Shown: positions 17,047-31,000 of the stretch, piece after piece
How the letters are laid out: every line of letters begins with the position of its first letter
Position numbering within the stretch: position 1 is the stretch's first letter
Source of the DNA: Archangium lipolyticum
Lineage (GTDB): Bacteria; Myxococcota; Myxococcia; Myxococcales; Myxococcaceae
DNA length: 64,000 nt
Assembly: GCF_024623785.1 (NCBI RefSeq)
Contig: NZ_JANKBZ010000001.1
Span: 310,001-374,000 of the forward strand
Direction of reading: 5' to 3'
Position numbers and translations under genes: made by a program
The notes under the pieces: model-generated
Database searches by the model: none
Seen by the model: the letters and a program-made list of their open reading frames with translations, nothing else
What the model was told of the DNA's origin: nothing

Positions 17047-18261
17047 TTAGTTCGCGCAGAGGAGTTTGACCTCCAGCTTCTGGTCCGTCGGTGTTCTCGG
17101 GCACGAGGATTGGAAGTACAGGCGCGCTGCCCGCCCCTCCTCCGACGGCGTGTAGGTCAGGTCTCCCCCCGCCACGCTACACGTCTGGATCTCCCCGTTC
17201 TCCCTCGTCACCTGCACCTGCGCCAGTCTCCCGTCCGGCAGGTTTACGACCTCGATGCTCTGCGACGTCCTCGCCAGCGTCGCGATCGACACCAGCGTCT
17301 CCCGGAAGCTCGCACGGCAGATGGAATCCAGGTTCTTCAGCCCCGTGTCGAACAGCGACGCCATCTCCCTCTGCCGGTACCCAGGTCCATACGACGTCGG
17401 GCAATCCACGTTCCTCACGAACGTCCCCTGCGCCGTCCTGTCCAGCACCAGCTCCGCCCTCTTGTCCGTCAGCGCCACCGGGCCAATCGTCGCCCAGAGC
17501 ACCTCACGCGTAGCGCCCTTCCCGTCCTCCAGGTTCCGGAAGATCCGGGCGTACTCCGCCACCGGCGTCAGCCGATCCGCCTGCTCGCTGCACAGGTCCC
17601 TCGACGTGTCCTCCGTCAACATCACCGGCGGCGGGCGCTCCGTCGAGCTGCAGTCCTCCTCGTCCGAGACCACCACCACCAGCAGCCGGGCCTCGTCCCT
17701 CAGGAAGCCCGCGTTGCCCCCCTCCCCGATCGCCAGCGTGCTCAGCGGCGGCGTCACCGCCAGCCTCACCGCTTCCAGGGGAGACTCCTGGCCGCTCCCT
17801 CGCGTCCCCTGCCGGATCAGCCGGCGGAACTTCGCCAGCAGCTCAGGGTCGTTCTGCTCGATGAACCGCTCGGCGGTCGGCCGGCCCTGATCGTCCGGCA
17901 CGGGCTGCAACCGGCCAGATTGGTCGGGATAAAACGTGTTCTGCTCGCGGTTGGCGAAGAAGGTACGTTGGTACACCGACGTGGTGATGACCCCGACCCG
18001 GAAGTCCTGCTCCACCCCGTTGCCCTTCCTCAGCTCGTCCAGGAAGGCCGGTAGCTCGGTCGCGATGGCCGCCTGCTCCTCGGCCATGGACCCCGAGTTG
18101 TCGATGACGAAGAGGATGTCCGTCTTCTGGGCCGAAACCACGGGGGCCTCCGCCTGGCACCGGCCCGGCAACGTGGAACCGGGCTCGTCCACCGGAGAGG
18201 TGCATGCCGCTCCCCACAGGGCGACGGCCATCAGCGCGATCGAACGGAAGGGATGCTTCAA
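17047..18261 (-). CDS. von Willebrand factor A domain lipoprotein
   Basis: 404 codons. No ATG fits; TTG 18261 is chosen because AGGAG lies eight bases upstream and it gives the signal LKHPFRSIALMAVALWGAAC with lipidated Cys20. The vWA domain starts at about residue 45 (KTDILFVIDNSGSM) with an intact D-x-S-x-S metal site; a later strand LLVVVVSDEEDCSS supplies a further acidic site. The C-terminal ~100 residues hold paired cysteines. Function is unknown; myxobacteria have many such surface or periplasmic vWA lipoproteins, thought to mediate protein binding or adhesion. It stands alone, divergent from lon. Confidence 0.78.
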   Translation of the reverse strand: MKHPFRSIALMAVALWGAACTSPVDEPGSTLPGRCQAEAPVVSAQKTDILFVIDNSGSMAEEQAAIATELPAFLDELRKGNGVEQDFRVGVITTSVYQRTFFANREQNTFYPDQSGRLQPVPDDQGRPTAERFIEQNDPELLAKFRRLIRQGTRGSGQESPLEAVRLAVTPPLSTLAIGEGGNAGFLRDEARLLVVVVSDEEDCSSTERPPPVMLTEDTSRDLCSEQADRLTPVAEYARIFRNLEDGKGATREVLWATIGPVALTDKRAELVLDRTAQGTFVRNVDCPTSYGPGYRQREMASLFDTGLKNLDSICRASFRETLVSIATLARTSQSIEVVNLPDGRLAQVQVTRENGEIQTCSVAGGDLTYTPSEEGRAARLYFQSSCPRTPTDQKLEVKLLCAN

Positions 18262-18403
18262 GGGTGTATCTCCTGGAAAACGCGGCCTGATGTAGCACGC
18301 ACCGCGTCGCGACAAAGATGGACCGCCAACATGCCCCACCCCCAGGGCCTGTGCGAGCAACCGTCCGGCACCCGACGGCCTTCAGGAAAAACGAAGGCCG
18401 CGT

Positions 18404-18431
18404 TTGCCATGTCCTTTTTGGTTGCTACGTT
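18404..18431 (+). promoter_or_regulatory. possible sigma-70-type promoter of lon
   Basis: TTGCCA (18404-18409), 16 bp, then TACGTT (18426-18431), in a locally AT-rich part of the 258-bp gap upstream of lon. The -35 matches consensus at five of six positions; the -10 is weak. No other gene was seen in 18262-18519. Confidence 0.25.
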
Positions 18432-18519
18432 GAGTCAACTCCCACAGAAGATCGACAACAGAGTTGTTTGACCGGCACGGAAGCCGTCCGGCCGAGCTGG
18501 AAACCGAGGCATCGACTAC

Positions 18520-20997
<2,478 letters not shown>

Positions 20998-21024
20998 TCG
21001 CGGGCTGAGTCAGGGTTGAAGTCG

Positions 21025-21065
21025 AACGGGCAGGTTCCCACTCGGGAGCCTGCCCGTTGTCTTTT
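21025..21065 (+). terminator. rho-independent terminator after lon
   Basis: A 15-bp stem (21025-21039 pairing with 21044-21058; one G-U pair) encloses the four-base loop ACTC and is followed by TCTTTT. It begins 28 bases after the lon stop. Confidence 0.85.
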
Positions 21066-21104
21066 CCGGGGAACGTCCGCCCGCCGGCCGGGGTCCGAGG
21101 GGAC

Positions 21105-22058
21105 ATGTCGAAAGTCCCCGCGTGGCCGCTGCTGCTCGCCCTGGGCCTGTCCTCCGCTGGCTGCGGGGAGCAGGCCCGGGCCGCGTCCATCCCGCCCGAG
21201 CCCCTCCCCGCCCCCGCTGCCGTGTCCTCCCCCGTCACGCCCACCGTGGCGTCTCCGCCCTCGTGGCCCGCCGCGGACGCCCCGCTCACGGTGGCGCGGG
21301 TGGCGTTCCCCCCAGCCTTCGGACGCAAACGCATCTACCTGGACGCCGGGCACGGCGCGCCGGGGAACGAGGGGAACTCGTCCGTCACCTGCGAGCCCGA
21401 GGAGTCCTTCACGCTCCGGGTCGCGCAGGATCTGGCCCGGCGGCTCGAGGCCACCGGGCATTTCAAGGTGAAGCTCAGCCGGAAACCGGGACAGCGGCCC
21501 CGCTACCCGCACAGGCTCGCGGAGGCCGAGCGCTGGCGGGCGGACCTCTTCGTCAGCCTGCACTCGGATGCCCGGGGCGAGGCGAGCTGGTGGATGGGTG
21601 CTCCAGAACAGTGGTGCCTGCGGAACGACGCGGCGCCGGGGTACAGCGTGCTGTACGCGGACGATACCTCCGAGCCCCTGCTGTCCCAGCGGCTCACCCT
21701 CGCCCGGGCCCTCGCCCGGCGCATGGGGGAGGCCGGGTTCTTCCCCTACGGCGGAGAGGACTATGTCGGCCTGTACGATTCCGATCCCGTGCAGCCGGGA
21801 ACCTTCGTGAGCCGGCACCAGCCGGGACAGCGCATCTTCGTGCTGCGCAAGCCACGCATGCCCTCGGTCATCATCGAGACGCACCACGCCCTGGACCTCC
21901 AGGAGGTGGCCCGCTGGAACGAGGAGCGCACGCTGGAGGCCTTCGCCGCGGCCGTGGCGCAGGGGCTGGTGGACTCGCTGGCGCCTCCCGCGAGTCCACC
22001 CAGGCCCCAGGTCTCAAGCCGTGCCGTTCTCCCCGCTCCCCGACGCTCCGTCCCCTGA
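21105..22058 (+). CDS. N-acetylmuramoyl-L-alanine amidase (Amidase_3) lipoprotein
   Basis: 317 codons. ATG 21105 is preferred over 21057 because GAGGGG precedes it and it gives a lipoprotein signal (LLLALGLSSAGC). A Pro/Ala-rich linker leads to the amidase domain at ~residue 75: IYLDAGHG (zinc His), GNEGN (zinc Glu), LFVSLHSDA (zinc His) and VIIETHHALD (catalytic Glu). It should cleave the amide between muramic acid and the stem peptide in the periplasm. Its last 45 bases overlap the 3' end of the convergent NRPS gene, so the Ser/Pro/Arg-rich tail was probably gained by read-through into that region. Confidence 0.85.
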   Translation: MSKVPAWPLLLALGLSSAGCGEQARAASIPPEPLPAPAAVSSPVTPTVASPPSWPAADAPLTVARVAFPPAFGRKRIYLDAGHGAPGNEGNSSVTCEPEESFTLRVAQDLARRLEATGHFKVKLSRKPGQRPRYPHRLAEAERWRADLFVSLHSDARGEASWWMGAPEQWCLRNDAAPGYSVLYADDTSEPLLSQRLTLARALARRMGEAGFFPYGGEDYVGLYDSDPVQPGTFVSRHQPGQRIFVLRKPRMPSVIIETHHALDLQEVARWNEERTLEAFAAAVAQGLVDSLAPPASPPRPQVSSRAVLPAPRRSVP

Positions 22059-25000
22059 CTCCTCCACGCTCCTGAACCAGCGCTCGAACCGCTCCGCCAG
22101 TGCCCCGACATGGGGCGCTCGCAGCAGGCCGTGGTGATCGCCGGGCACCTCCTCGACAGTGAGCCCCGAGGACACGAGGCGCCCCCAGCCGTGAGTGGCG
22201 TCCACCCTCGCCTCCCTCCGCGCATCACCCGCCTTGAGCAGGACCACCCGTCCCTCGTAGGGCTCGGGTTGGTACCGCGTCACCGCGCCCAGGTTGGCCC
22301 GGGCGACCTCCAGCAGCACGCGCAGTTCCTCCAACCCCGTCCCCGGAGGCAACAGGCCCGCCTCGCGCACTCGCGTCCAGAGGGTCTGGAGCTGCTGCTC
22401 GGACGTCAGGCCCTCCAGGGCGTCGGGCGTGAGGAACGGCTCGCGCCCGGCACTCCGGGCCAGGTCCGCGGCGAAGCCGGCCAGGAGCTCGGCGGGCTCC
22501 GGCTCCCGAGCGGGCGCCCCGCTCGGAGCGAAGCTGTCGAGCAGGACCAGCAGGGCCACCTCCTGCCCCTGGCGCCGCAGCTCCCGCGCCATCTCGAAGG
22601 CCACCGCTCCGCCCAGCGACCAGCCTCCGAGGAGATAGGGCCCCTCGGGCTGGATGGAGCGCACCTGCTCCACGTACCGGCGGGCCATCTCCTCCACGCT
22701 CGCAAGCGGCGCCTCCCTCCCGTCCAGCCCCGTCGCCTGTAGGGCGTGGAAGGGCCGTCCAGGGCCGAGGTGCCGCGCGACCTCCGCGTAGCAGAGCACG
22801 TTGCCGCCCACCGGATGCACCCAGAAGGTCGGCGTGCGCGTGCCCCCGGGTTGGAGCGTGACGAGGTTGCCCCCGGCCGGAGCCAGGGCACCCGCGCGCA
22901 GCCGGGCGGCCAGCGCCTCGATGGTGGGTCCCTCGAAGAGCGCCGCCAGTGGGATGACGTGCCCCAACCGCTCCCGGAGCCGTGCCACCAGCCTCACGGC
23001 CAGCAGCGACTGTCCGCCCAGCTCGAAGAAGGAGTCCGTCACGCCCACGGAGGTGACGCCGAGCACCTCCTCCCAGACGCGCGCCAGCTCCCGCTCGAGC
23101 TCATCCCTCGGCGGCACCGAGGCCCGGCCACGAGCACCCGTCTCCTCCGGCGCGGGCAGCGCACGCCCGTCCACCTTGCCACTCGCCGTGAGCGGCAGGG
23201 ACTCCAGGTAGATGCACGCCGAGGGCACCATCGCCTCCGACAGACGCTGGCGCAACCGCGCGCGGAGACCCAGCTCCTCGCGCGGCGTGGACTCGCCGGG
23301 CACCACGTACGCCACCAGCCGCGTCTCTCCCGAGGGGCTCCGCCAGACCGTCACGTGCGCCTGTCTCGCGCCCGCCAGCTCCCGCAGCGCCGCTTCCACC
23401 TCCCCTGGCTCCACCCGGACGCCGTTCACCTTCACCTGCGCGTCCACACGACCCACGAAGTCGAGCCGCCCATCCGCCCGCCAGCGCACCACGTCTCCCG
23501 TCCGGTACAGCCTCGCCCCCGGCTCGCCCGAGAGCGGATCCGGCACGAAGCGCTCCGCTGTCAGCTCCGGCCTCCCCACGTAGCCCCGCGCCAGCCCTGG
23601 TCCTCCGACGTACAGCTCCCCGGCCAGGCCCGGCGGCACCGGCCTCATCGCCTCGTCCAGCACGTACGCCCGGACGTTCGGCAGCGGCCTCCCGATCGGC
23701 GGCCGGACCTCGCCCGCCACGCACTCCTCCCACGTGGCACACACCGTCACCTCCGTCGGCCCGTACCCGTTGAGGAAGCGCCGGCCCCGGCTCCACCTCT
23801 CCACCAGCTCCGCCGGGCACGCCTCACCCACCGAGAACACCACCCGCAGGTGCTCCAACCCCTCCTCCGACAGCAGCGCCAGCACCGACGGCGGCAGCGT
23901 GGCCACCGACACCCGGCCCTCCACCAGCGCTCGCCGCAGCTCGTCTCCCAGCGGCACCGCCCCTCCCGGAGGCACGTACAGCGTCCCTCCGGTCCCCAAC
24001 GCCAGCAGGTACTCCCAGAGCGACGAGTCGAAGCCCAACGAGGCGAACTGCAGCACCCGCGTGTCTCCGCCCAACCCGAGCGACCTCGCCTTGCCCCGGA
24101 TGAGATCGCTCGCGCCCTCGTGCGTCACCACCACGCCCTTCGGCATCCCCGTGCTCCCCGAGGTGTAGAGGACCCAGGCCGCGTTCCCCGGATGGACTCC
24201 GCTCTCCAGCGGGCCCGTATCCCCGGCCTCCAGTTCCTCCCAACGCACCACCCGGACGCTCCCGGACAGCCGGCACCGCTCCTCCAGGCCCCGCCGCGTC
24301 ACCACCACCCGCACGTCCGCGTCCTCCGCCATCCACGCCAGGCGCTCCGGCGGCTGCGTCGCCTCCAGCGGTACGTACACGCCCCCCGCGAGCTGCACGC
24401 CCCAGAAGGCCACCACCGCCTCCACGCTCTTCTCCAGCAGCACGCCCACCCGTACTTCCGGGCCCACCCCCTCGCGCCTCAGCCGGTGTCCGAGCCGCCT
24501 CGCCCGCTCCCACAGCTCGCGGTAGCTCAGCCGCTGTCCACTCCCCTCCACCGCTCCCGCTTCCGGCATCCGTGCCGCCTGAAGCTCCAGCAGCTGCCCC
24601 AGCGTGGCCTCCGGCGCCTCCACTCGCGGACCTCGGGCCCAGTCCTCCAGCACCCGCGCCCGCTCCTCTCCCACCAGCAGCTCCGCCTCCGCCACCCGTC
24701 GATCCGGTGCCTCCACCACCGCCGCCAGCAACACCTCCAGGTGTCTCGCCAGGCGCTCGATCGTCGCGGGCTCGAAGAGCGCCGCGTCGTAGGAGAACAC
24801 GCCCCGCAGTCCCTCCCGCGTCTGGACGAAGCTCAGGGTCAGATCGAGCTTCGCCTCCGCTCCCTCCTGCGCAACCGTGGACAGCTTCAGCTCCGGCAGC
24901 GACACCTCGCGGGCCGGGAGGTTCTGCAGCACGAACATCACCTGGAACAGCGGCGAGTGCCTCATCTCCCGCACCGGCCTCAGCTCCTCCACCAGCTTCT

Positions 25001-28000
25001 CGAACGGCACGTCCTGGTGCGCGTATGCCCCCAGCGCTATCTCCCGCACCCTCGCCAACAGCTCCCGGAACGTCGGCGCTCCGCCCACGTCCGTCCTCAA
25101 CGCCAGCGTGTTGACGAAGAAGCCGATCAGCCCCTCCACCTCCGCCCTCGTACGGCCCGCCACCGGTGTGCCCACCACGATGTCCTGCTGCCCGCTCCAA
25201 CGCGCCAACAGCGCCTGGAACCCCGTCAGCAACACCATGAACAGGCTGCTTCCCTCTCGCTGCCCCAGGGATTCCAGCGCCTCGCTCAGCTCGCGGGACA
25301 GCGCCACCGGGACCCGGCCGGCCTTCGCGCTTCTCGTGCTCGGGCGCGGCCTGTCCAGGGGCAGGCTCAACACGGGCGGGCTGCCCGCCAGCTTCTGGCG
25401 CCAGTACGCCAGCTGCTCCTCCAGCACCTCTCCCTTCAGCCACTCCCGCTGCCAACGCGCGTAGTCCGTGTACTGCAACGGCAGCTCCGGCAGCGGGCTC
25501 GGTTCGCCTCTCGTCATCGCTCCGTACAGCGCCGCCAGCTCCCGGAAGAGCAGCCCCGCCGACCAGCCGTCGAAGACGATGTGATGCACCGTCAACAACA
25601 GCACGTGCTCCGTCTCTCCCAGCCGCAGCAGCTTCGCCCGCAGCAGCGGCCCCCGGGAGAGCACGAACGGCCGGCTCGACTCCTCGGACGCGAGCCGCTC
25701 CACTTCCTCGCTCCGCCGCCCGGCGTCCAGTGCCGACAGGTCCACCGGCGCCAGCGGCAGCCGCAACGACCCGGCGATGCGCAGCACCGGCTCGCCCGCC
25801 TGGCTCTCGAAGCTGGCCCGGAGGATCTCATGCCGGCGCACCACCTCCTCCAGGCTTCGCTCCAGCGCCGCCGTGTCGAGCCGGCCCTCCAGCCGCAGCG
25901 CGTAGGGGATGTTGTAGGCCGTGCTCCCCGGCTGCAGTTGCTCCAGGAACCACAGCCGCTGCTGCGCGAAGCTGAGCGGTAGCACCTCCTCCTTCGGGCC
26001 CGACCTGAGCGCGGGCTCCGCCTTCACCTTCCGGGCCGCCACGACGCGCATGGTCAGCGCGCCGAGCGTCGGAGCCTCGAAGAGGGCGCGCAGTGGCACC
26101 TCCACCCCGAGCACCTTGCGCACCCGCGACACCAGCTGCGTGGCCAGCAGCGAGTGCCCGCCCAGCTCGAAGAAGCTGTCGTGCATCCCCACCCGCTCCA
26201 CTCGCAGCAGCTCGCGCCACAGCCTCGCCAGCTCGAGTGCCACCGCGCCCTCGGGCTCCACGTACCCGGGCCTCACTGGCACCGACGTCAGCAGAGGAGG
26301 CACCGGGCGCGCCGGAGCGGCTCCTTCTCCCAGGAAGCGCACGAGCGGCGCGTCCGGCTCCTTCGCCACCGCGCCCAGCAACTCCTCCAGCTCCCTGGCC
26401 CAACGCTCCACCGTGCCCGCCTCGAACAGGCACGCGTTGTAGCTGAACGCTCCTCTCAGCCCTCCCTCCCACTCCTCCAACGCCAGGGAGAGATCGAACT
26501 TCGAGCTGCCGCCAGCAGGCTCCAAGCCGCTGAGCGTCAGACCCGGCAGCTCCAGCCTTGCCTTGGGCGTGTTCTGCAACGAGAACATCACCTGGAACAG
26601 CGGCGTGTACCGCATGTCCCGTACCGGCCTCAGCTCCTCCACCAGCTTCTCGAACGGCACGTCCTGGTGCGCGTACGCGCCCAGGGCTACCTCACGCACC
26701 CTCGCCAGCAACTCCCGGAACGTCGGTGCTCCGCTTACGTCCGTCCTCAGCGCCAACGTGTTGACGAAGAGGCCGATCAGCCCCTCCACCTCCGCCCTCG
26801 TGCGGCCCGCCACCGGCGTGCCCACCACGATGTCCTGCTGCCCGCTCCAGCGCCTCAACAGCGCTTGGAAACTCGCCAGCAGCACCATGAACAGGCTGCT
26901 CCCCTCTCTCTGTCCCAGCGCCTGGAGCGGCTCCACCAGCGCCTTCGGAAGGGAGAGCATCCGCGTGCCCACCTGGAACACCGGCACCTCGGGCCTCGGC
27001 TTGTCCAGGGGCAGGTTCAGCACGGGCGGACTGCCCACCAGCTTCTGGCGCCAGTACGCCAGCTGCTCCTCCAGCACCTCTCCCTTCAGCCACTCCCGCT
27101 GCCAACGCGCGTAGTCCGCGTACTGCAACGGCAGCTCCGGCAACGGGCTCGGCTCTCCTCTCCGCATGGCCGCGTACAGCGCCGCCAGCTCCTTCACGAA
27201 GATGCCCGTGGACCAGCCATCCGTGACGATGTGGTGCATCGTCAGCAGCAGCACGTGCTCCGCCCCTCCCAGCCGCAGCAGCGTGGTCCTCAGCAACGGC
27301 CCCTCCGCGAGTACGAAGGGCTTCTGGGCTTCCCTCTGTGCACGCCGAAGCACCTCGGCCTCTCGCTCCTCCTCCGCGAGTCCCGAGAGCTCCACCCTCT
27401 CCAACGACACCGGCATCCGCGCCACCACATGCGCCACCGGCTCGCCGTCCTTCTCCCCGAACGTCGTCCGCAGCCCTTCGTGGCGCTGCACGAGCGCCTC
27501 CAGCGCCCTCTCCAGTGACTGGACGTCCAACTCCCCCGTCAGCCTCACCGCGTAGGGAATGTTGTAGGCCGCGCTCCCCGGTTGCAGCCGATCCAGGAAC
27601 CACAACCGCTGCTGGGCGAAGCTGAGCACCGGTTCCTCTCCCGGTCTCGCCACCAGCGGCGGCGGCGCCCCTGCCCCCTTGGCGAGCCTCGGCAACTGCT
27701 CCACCCGGCGGGCGAGTGCCTCCAGCGTGGGGTTCTCGAAGAGGGCTCGCAGAGGCACCTCCACCCCGAACACCTTGCGCACCCGCGACACCAGCTGCGT
27801 GGCCAGCAGCGAGTGCCCGCCCAGCTCGAAGAAGCTGTCCTGCATTCCCACCCGCTCCACTCGCAGCAGCTCGCGCCACAGCCTCGCCAGCTCGAGTGCC
27901 ACCGCGCCCTCGGGCTCCACGTACCCGGGCCTCACTGGCACCGACGTCAGCAGAGGAGGCACCGGGCGCGCCGGAGCGGCTCCTTCTCCCAGGAAGCGCA

Positions 28001-31000
28001 CGAGCGGCGCGTCCGGCTCCTTCGCCACCGCGCCCAGCAACTCCTCCAGCTCCCTGGCCCAACGCTCCACCGTGCCCGCCTCGAACAGGCACGCGTTGTA
28101 GCTGAACGCTCCTCTCAGCCCTCCCTCCCACTCCTCCAACGCCAGGGAGAGATCGAACTTCGAGCTGCCACCGGCCGGCTCCAGGCCGCTGAGCGTCAGG
28201 CCCGGCAACTCCAGCCGTGCCTTGGGCGTGTTCTGCAACGAGAACATCACCTGGAACAGCGGCGTGTACCGCATGTCCCGCACCGGCCTCAGCTCCTCCA
28301 CCAGCTTCTCGAACGGCACGTCCTGGTGCGCATACGCGCCCAGCGCCACTCCCCTCACTCTGGCCACCAGTTCCCGGAACGTCGGCGCCTCGCCCACGTC
28401 CGTCCTCAGCACCAGCGTGTTGACGAAGAGGCCGATCAGCCCTTCCACCTCCGCCCTCGTGCGGCCCGCCACCGGCGTGCCCACCACGATGTCCTGCTGC
28501 CCGCTCCAGCGCGCCAGCAGCGCCTGGAATCCCGCCAGCAGCACCATGAACAGGCTGCTCCCCTCTCTCTGTCCCAGCGCCTGGAGCGGCTCCACCAGCG
28601 CCTTCGGCAGGGAGAGCATCCGTGTACCCGCCTGGAACACCGGCACCTCGGGCCGCGGCTTGTCCAGGGGCAGGTTCAGCACGGGCGGGCTACCCGCCAG
28701 CTTCTGGCGCCAGTACGCCAGCTGCTCCTCCAGCACCTCTCCCTTCAGCCACTCCCGCTGCCAGCGCGCGTAGTCCGCGTACTGCAACGGCAGCTCCGGC
28801 AGCGGGCTCGGCTCTCCCCTCCGCATGGCCGCGTACAGCGCCGCCAGCTCCTTCACGAAGATGCCCGTGGACCAGCCATCCGTGACGATGTGGTGCATCG
28901 TCAGCAGCAGCACGTGCTCCGCCCCTCCCAGCCGCAGCAGCGTGGTCCTCAGCAACGGCCCCTCCGCGAGTACGAAGGGCTTCTGGGCTTCCCTCTGTGC
29001 ACGCCGAAGCACCTCGGCCTCTCGCTCCTCCTCCGCGAGTCCCGAGAGCTCCACCCTCTCCAATGACATCGGCATCCGCGCTGCCACACGCGCCACGGGC
29101 TCGCCGTCCTTCTCCCCGAACGTCGTCCGCAGCCCCTCGTGGCGCTGCACGAGCGCCTCCAGCGCCCTCTCCAGTGACTGGACGTCCAACTCCCCCGTCA
29201 GCCTCACCGCGTAGGGAATGTTGTAGGCCGCGCTCCCCGGTTGCAGCCGATCCAGGAACCACAACCGCTGCTGGGCGAAGCTGAGCACCGGCTCCTCTCC
29301 CGGTCTCGCCACCAGCGGCGGTGGTGCCCCAACCCCCGTGAGGAGCCTCGGCGACTCCTCCACCCGGCGGGCGAGTGCCTCCAGCGTGGGAGACTCGAAG
29401 ACCGCGCGCAGCGGCAGCTCCACCTTGAAGCCGCCACGCACACGCGACACGAGCTGCGTGGCCAGCAGCGAGTGCCCACCCAGCTCGAAGAAGGAGTCCG
29501 TCACCCCCACGCGCTCCACGCCCAGCGTCTTCACCCAGAGCTCCGCGAGCCGCCGCTCCGTGTCCGTACGCGGCGCCACGAAGCCCACGCTCCTCGAGGA
29601 CACTCCCGGCAGCGGAAGCGCCTTGCGATCCACCTTGCCACTCGGGGTGAGCGGGAAGGCGGACAGCTCGACGATCGCCGCGGGCACCATCGACTCGGGC
29701 AGGCGCGTCTTGAGCGCGGCCCTCAACCCGGCCGTGTCCACCGGCGCCGCCGTCACCACGTACGCCACCAGCCGCTGATCTCCCGGTCCGTACTCGCGCA
29801 CCGCCGCCACAGCGTCACGCACGGAGGGCTGCTCGCGCAGCGCCGCTTCCACCTCACCCAGCTCGATGCGGTGGCCTCGCAGCTTCACCTGGAAGTCCAC
29901 GCGCCCGAGGAACTCCACCGTCCCGTCCGCCAGCCACCGGGCCCGGTCTCCCGTCCGGTACAGCCTCGCGCCAGGATCGCCACCGAACGCATCCGGCACG
30001 AAGCGCTCGGCCGTCGCGTCCGGACGCCCGAGGTACCCACGCGCCAGTCCCGCTCCTCCGATGTACAGCTCTCCCGCGACCCCCACCCCCACCGGCTGCC
30101 CGTGCCTGTCCAGTACGTACAGCCGCACGTTCTCGATCGGCCGGCCAAGCACCGGGCGCTCGTACTCCGGAGTGATGGGGCACACCGTCGCGTCCACCGT
30201 GCACTCGGTGGGGCCGTACACGTTGAAGGCTCGCACGACACGCGAGGCCCCCAGGCGCCGCCACAACGTCTCCGAGATGGCCTCGCCGCCAATCAGCAGG
30301 GTGATCGGGCGCGTGGCCTCCTCCAGCCAGCCCGTCTCCAGCAGCAGTTGCAGCTGCGAAGGCGTGCAGTCGAAGACGTCCACCCGCTGCCGATCCAGGT
30401 ACTCGCGCAGGGAGTCACCGTCGAAACGCACGGACTCTGGCGTCACGTCCAGCGTGTGCCCTCGCAGCAACTGGAAGAGCTGCTTCACCGAGGTGTCGAA
30501 GGACACCGAGCCGTTGACGCTCACCCGCCGCCCGGTCCCCAGTGGCGCGTACACCGCCTGGTGCAACGCCTCGACGAGGTTGGCCACCGCCCGCTGCCGC
30601 ACCATCACCGCCTTGGGCCGGCCCGTGCTGCCCGAGGTGTAGATGGCGTACGCCAGGTGCTCCGGTCCCGCACCGCCCGGCACCGGCGTCTCCGGCTCCC
30701 CGCGCAGTGCCTCCACCTCGGCATCCAGCCGCAGCAGTTGCGTCCCGGGCCCCACCAGCCCCTCGGCCGCACCTCCCGCCGTCACCACCACCCCCGCCCC
30801 CGAGTCCTCCAACATGTAGCGCAACCGCTCGGACGGATACGCCGGATCCAACGGCACGTACGCGCCACCGGCCTTCAGGATGCCCCACTGGCCCACCACC
30901 AGCTCCAGCGAGCGCTCCACGCACAGGCCCACCCGCACGTCCGGGCCCACGCCCATCCGCCTCAGCCGGTGCGCCACCTGGTTGGCCCGCGCGTCCAGCT

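Noticed and set aside
26080-29397. CRISPR-like or transposon origin for the tandem repeat
   Set aside because: The repeated unit is exactly 553 codons, in frame, and encodes a condensation and a carrier domain; no spacers, terminal repeats or transposase.
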